Positions 47,992-48,198 of a DNA stretch of 48,198 bases are shown piece by piece (positions within the stretch are counted from its first letter, which is position 1; every line of letters starts with the position of its first letter). The notes beneath the pieces were generated by a model that searched no databases, had not been told where the DNA came from, and saw only the letters and a list, made by a program, of their open reading frames with translations. The DNA comes from Apostichopus californicus (lineage: Eukaryota; Echinodermata; Holothuroidea; Aspidochirotida; Stichopodidae): assembly GCA_020650975.1 (NCBI GenBank), contig JAIPMN010001082.1:1-48198 (forward strand). Reading direction: 5' to 3'. A program made the position numbers and the translations under genes.

Positions 47992-48198
47992 TACCTGTGA
48001 TGTCTAACTACTGTAGTCAATAGCATCCAGTATTGTGTGCTATTAGTGTTTTATATAAAGCGATGTCATCTGTTTACTTTAAATCTATTACCTGTGATGT
48101 CTAACTAGCCAATAGCATCCAGTATTGTGTGCTATTAGTGTTTTATATAAAGTGATGTCATCTGTTTACTTTAAATCTATTACCTGTGATGTCTAACT
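47992..48198 (+). repeat. 92-97-bp tandem repeat running off the window
   Basis: TACCTGTGATGTCTAACT begins at 47992, 48089 and 48181. Between them lies AATAGCATCCAGTATTGTGT and GCTATTAGTGTTTTATATAA. The last two copies are almost identical and the array continues beyond the right edge. Confidence 0.88.

Larger units (their letters stand above)
21874..48198 (+). other. Partial intron downstream of exon 3 (at least 26 kb)
   Basis: The strong donor GTAAGT at 21874 opens a phase-1 intron, and no acceptor followed by a convincing open exon was found before the window ends. It holds two hAT-type elements, a LINE fragment, several satellites and most of the CpG-richer islands. Between named features I see nothing identifiable in 23365-25150, 25400-26190, 28340-33860, 34820-37015, 37335-38920, 39350-39890, 40265-41340, 42360-43365, 43855-44330 and 45800-47990; these are AT-rich unique-looking DNA with occasional G or C runs. 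Another gene could lie within it, for example on the minus strand near 31212. Confidence 0.6.

Overview
The window is AT-rich animal nuclear DNA with no bacterial or viral gene organisation. It looks like a marine invertebrate, possibly an echinoderm or other deuterostome; this is inferred from the repeat types (CR1/L2-like LINE tails, a tRNA-derived SINE, short hAT-type elements, many minisatellites) and not from a diagnostic gene. One short assembly gap (18114-18140) sits in a poly-G minisatellite.

One protein-coding gene is well supported. It runs on the plus strand and is represented by three small internal exons: 1284-1379 (32 codons), 9085-9198 (38 codons) and 21768-21873 (35 codons plus one base). 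All three have AG/GT boundaries. Exons 1 and 2 join in phase 0, exons 2 and 3 in phase 0, and exon 3 leaves in phase 1. The joined 105 residues are open and look helical, like part of an alpha-solenoid, but I cannot name the protein. Its first and last exons lie outside the window. The introns are about 7.7 kb, 12.6 kb and more than 26 kb.

Almost everything else is intronic. 1-450, 8215-8640 and 9715-10300 hold three clusters of one repeat with a roughly 146-bp period, carrying ordered AGGTCA half-sites like nuclear-receptor sites. 468-1107 is a 220-bp triplication. 1455-1745 is a dispersed repeat with a hammerhead-like hairpin. 2505-4056 is two minisatellites. 5737-6110 is a CR1/L2-like LINE 3' end, 13578-13890 a tRNA-derived SINE, and 15330-16725 a 42-bp minisatellite with a 420-bp higher-order period. 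18080-18380 is a G-rich minisatellite interrupted by a small fold-back insertion. 22984-23356 and 38931-39338 are two short hAT-type elements with perfect 8-bp target duplications. 26215-26655 and 27500-28330 are satellites, 33866-34235 is a frameshifted LINE reverse-transcriptase C terminus, 43370-43850 is a trinucleotide block, and 48000-48198 is a 92-bp repeat running off the end.

Several CpG-richer, low-repeat islands in the introns (about 4150-4440, 22190-22480, 25160-25400, 26935-27125, 37020-37330, 39895-40260, 44330-44700) stand out as candidate conserved noncoding elements. Most long open reading frames in the window lie over tandem repeats or low-complexity DNA and are not real genes.
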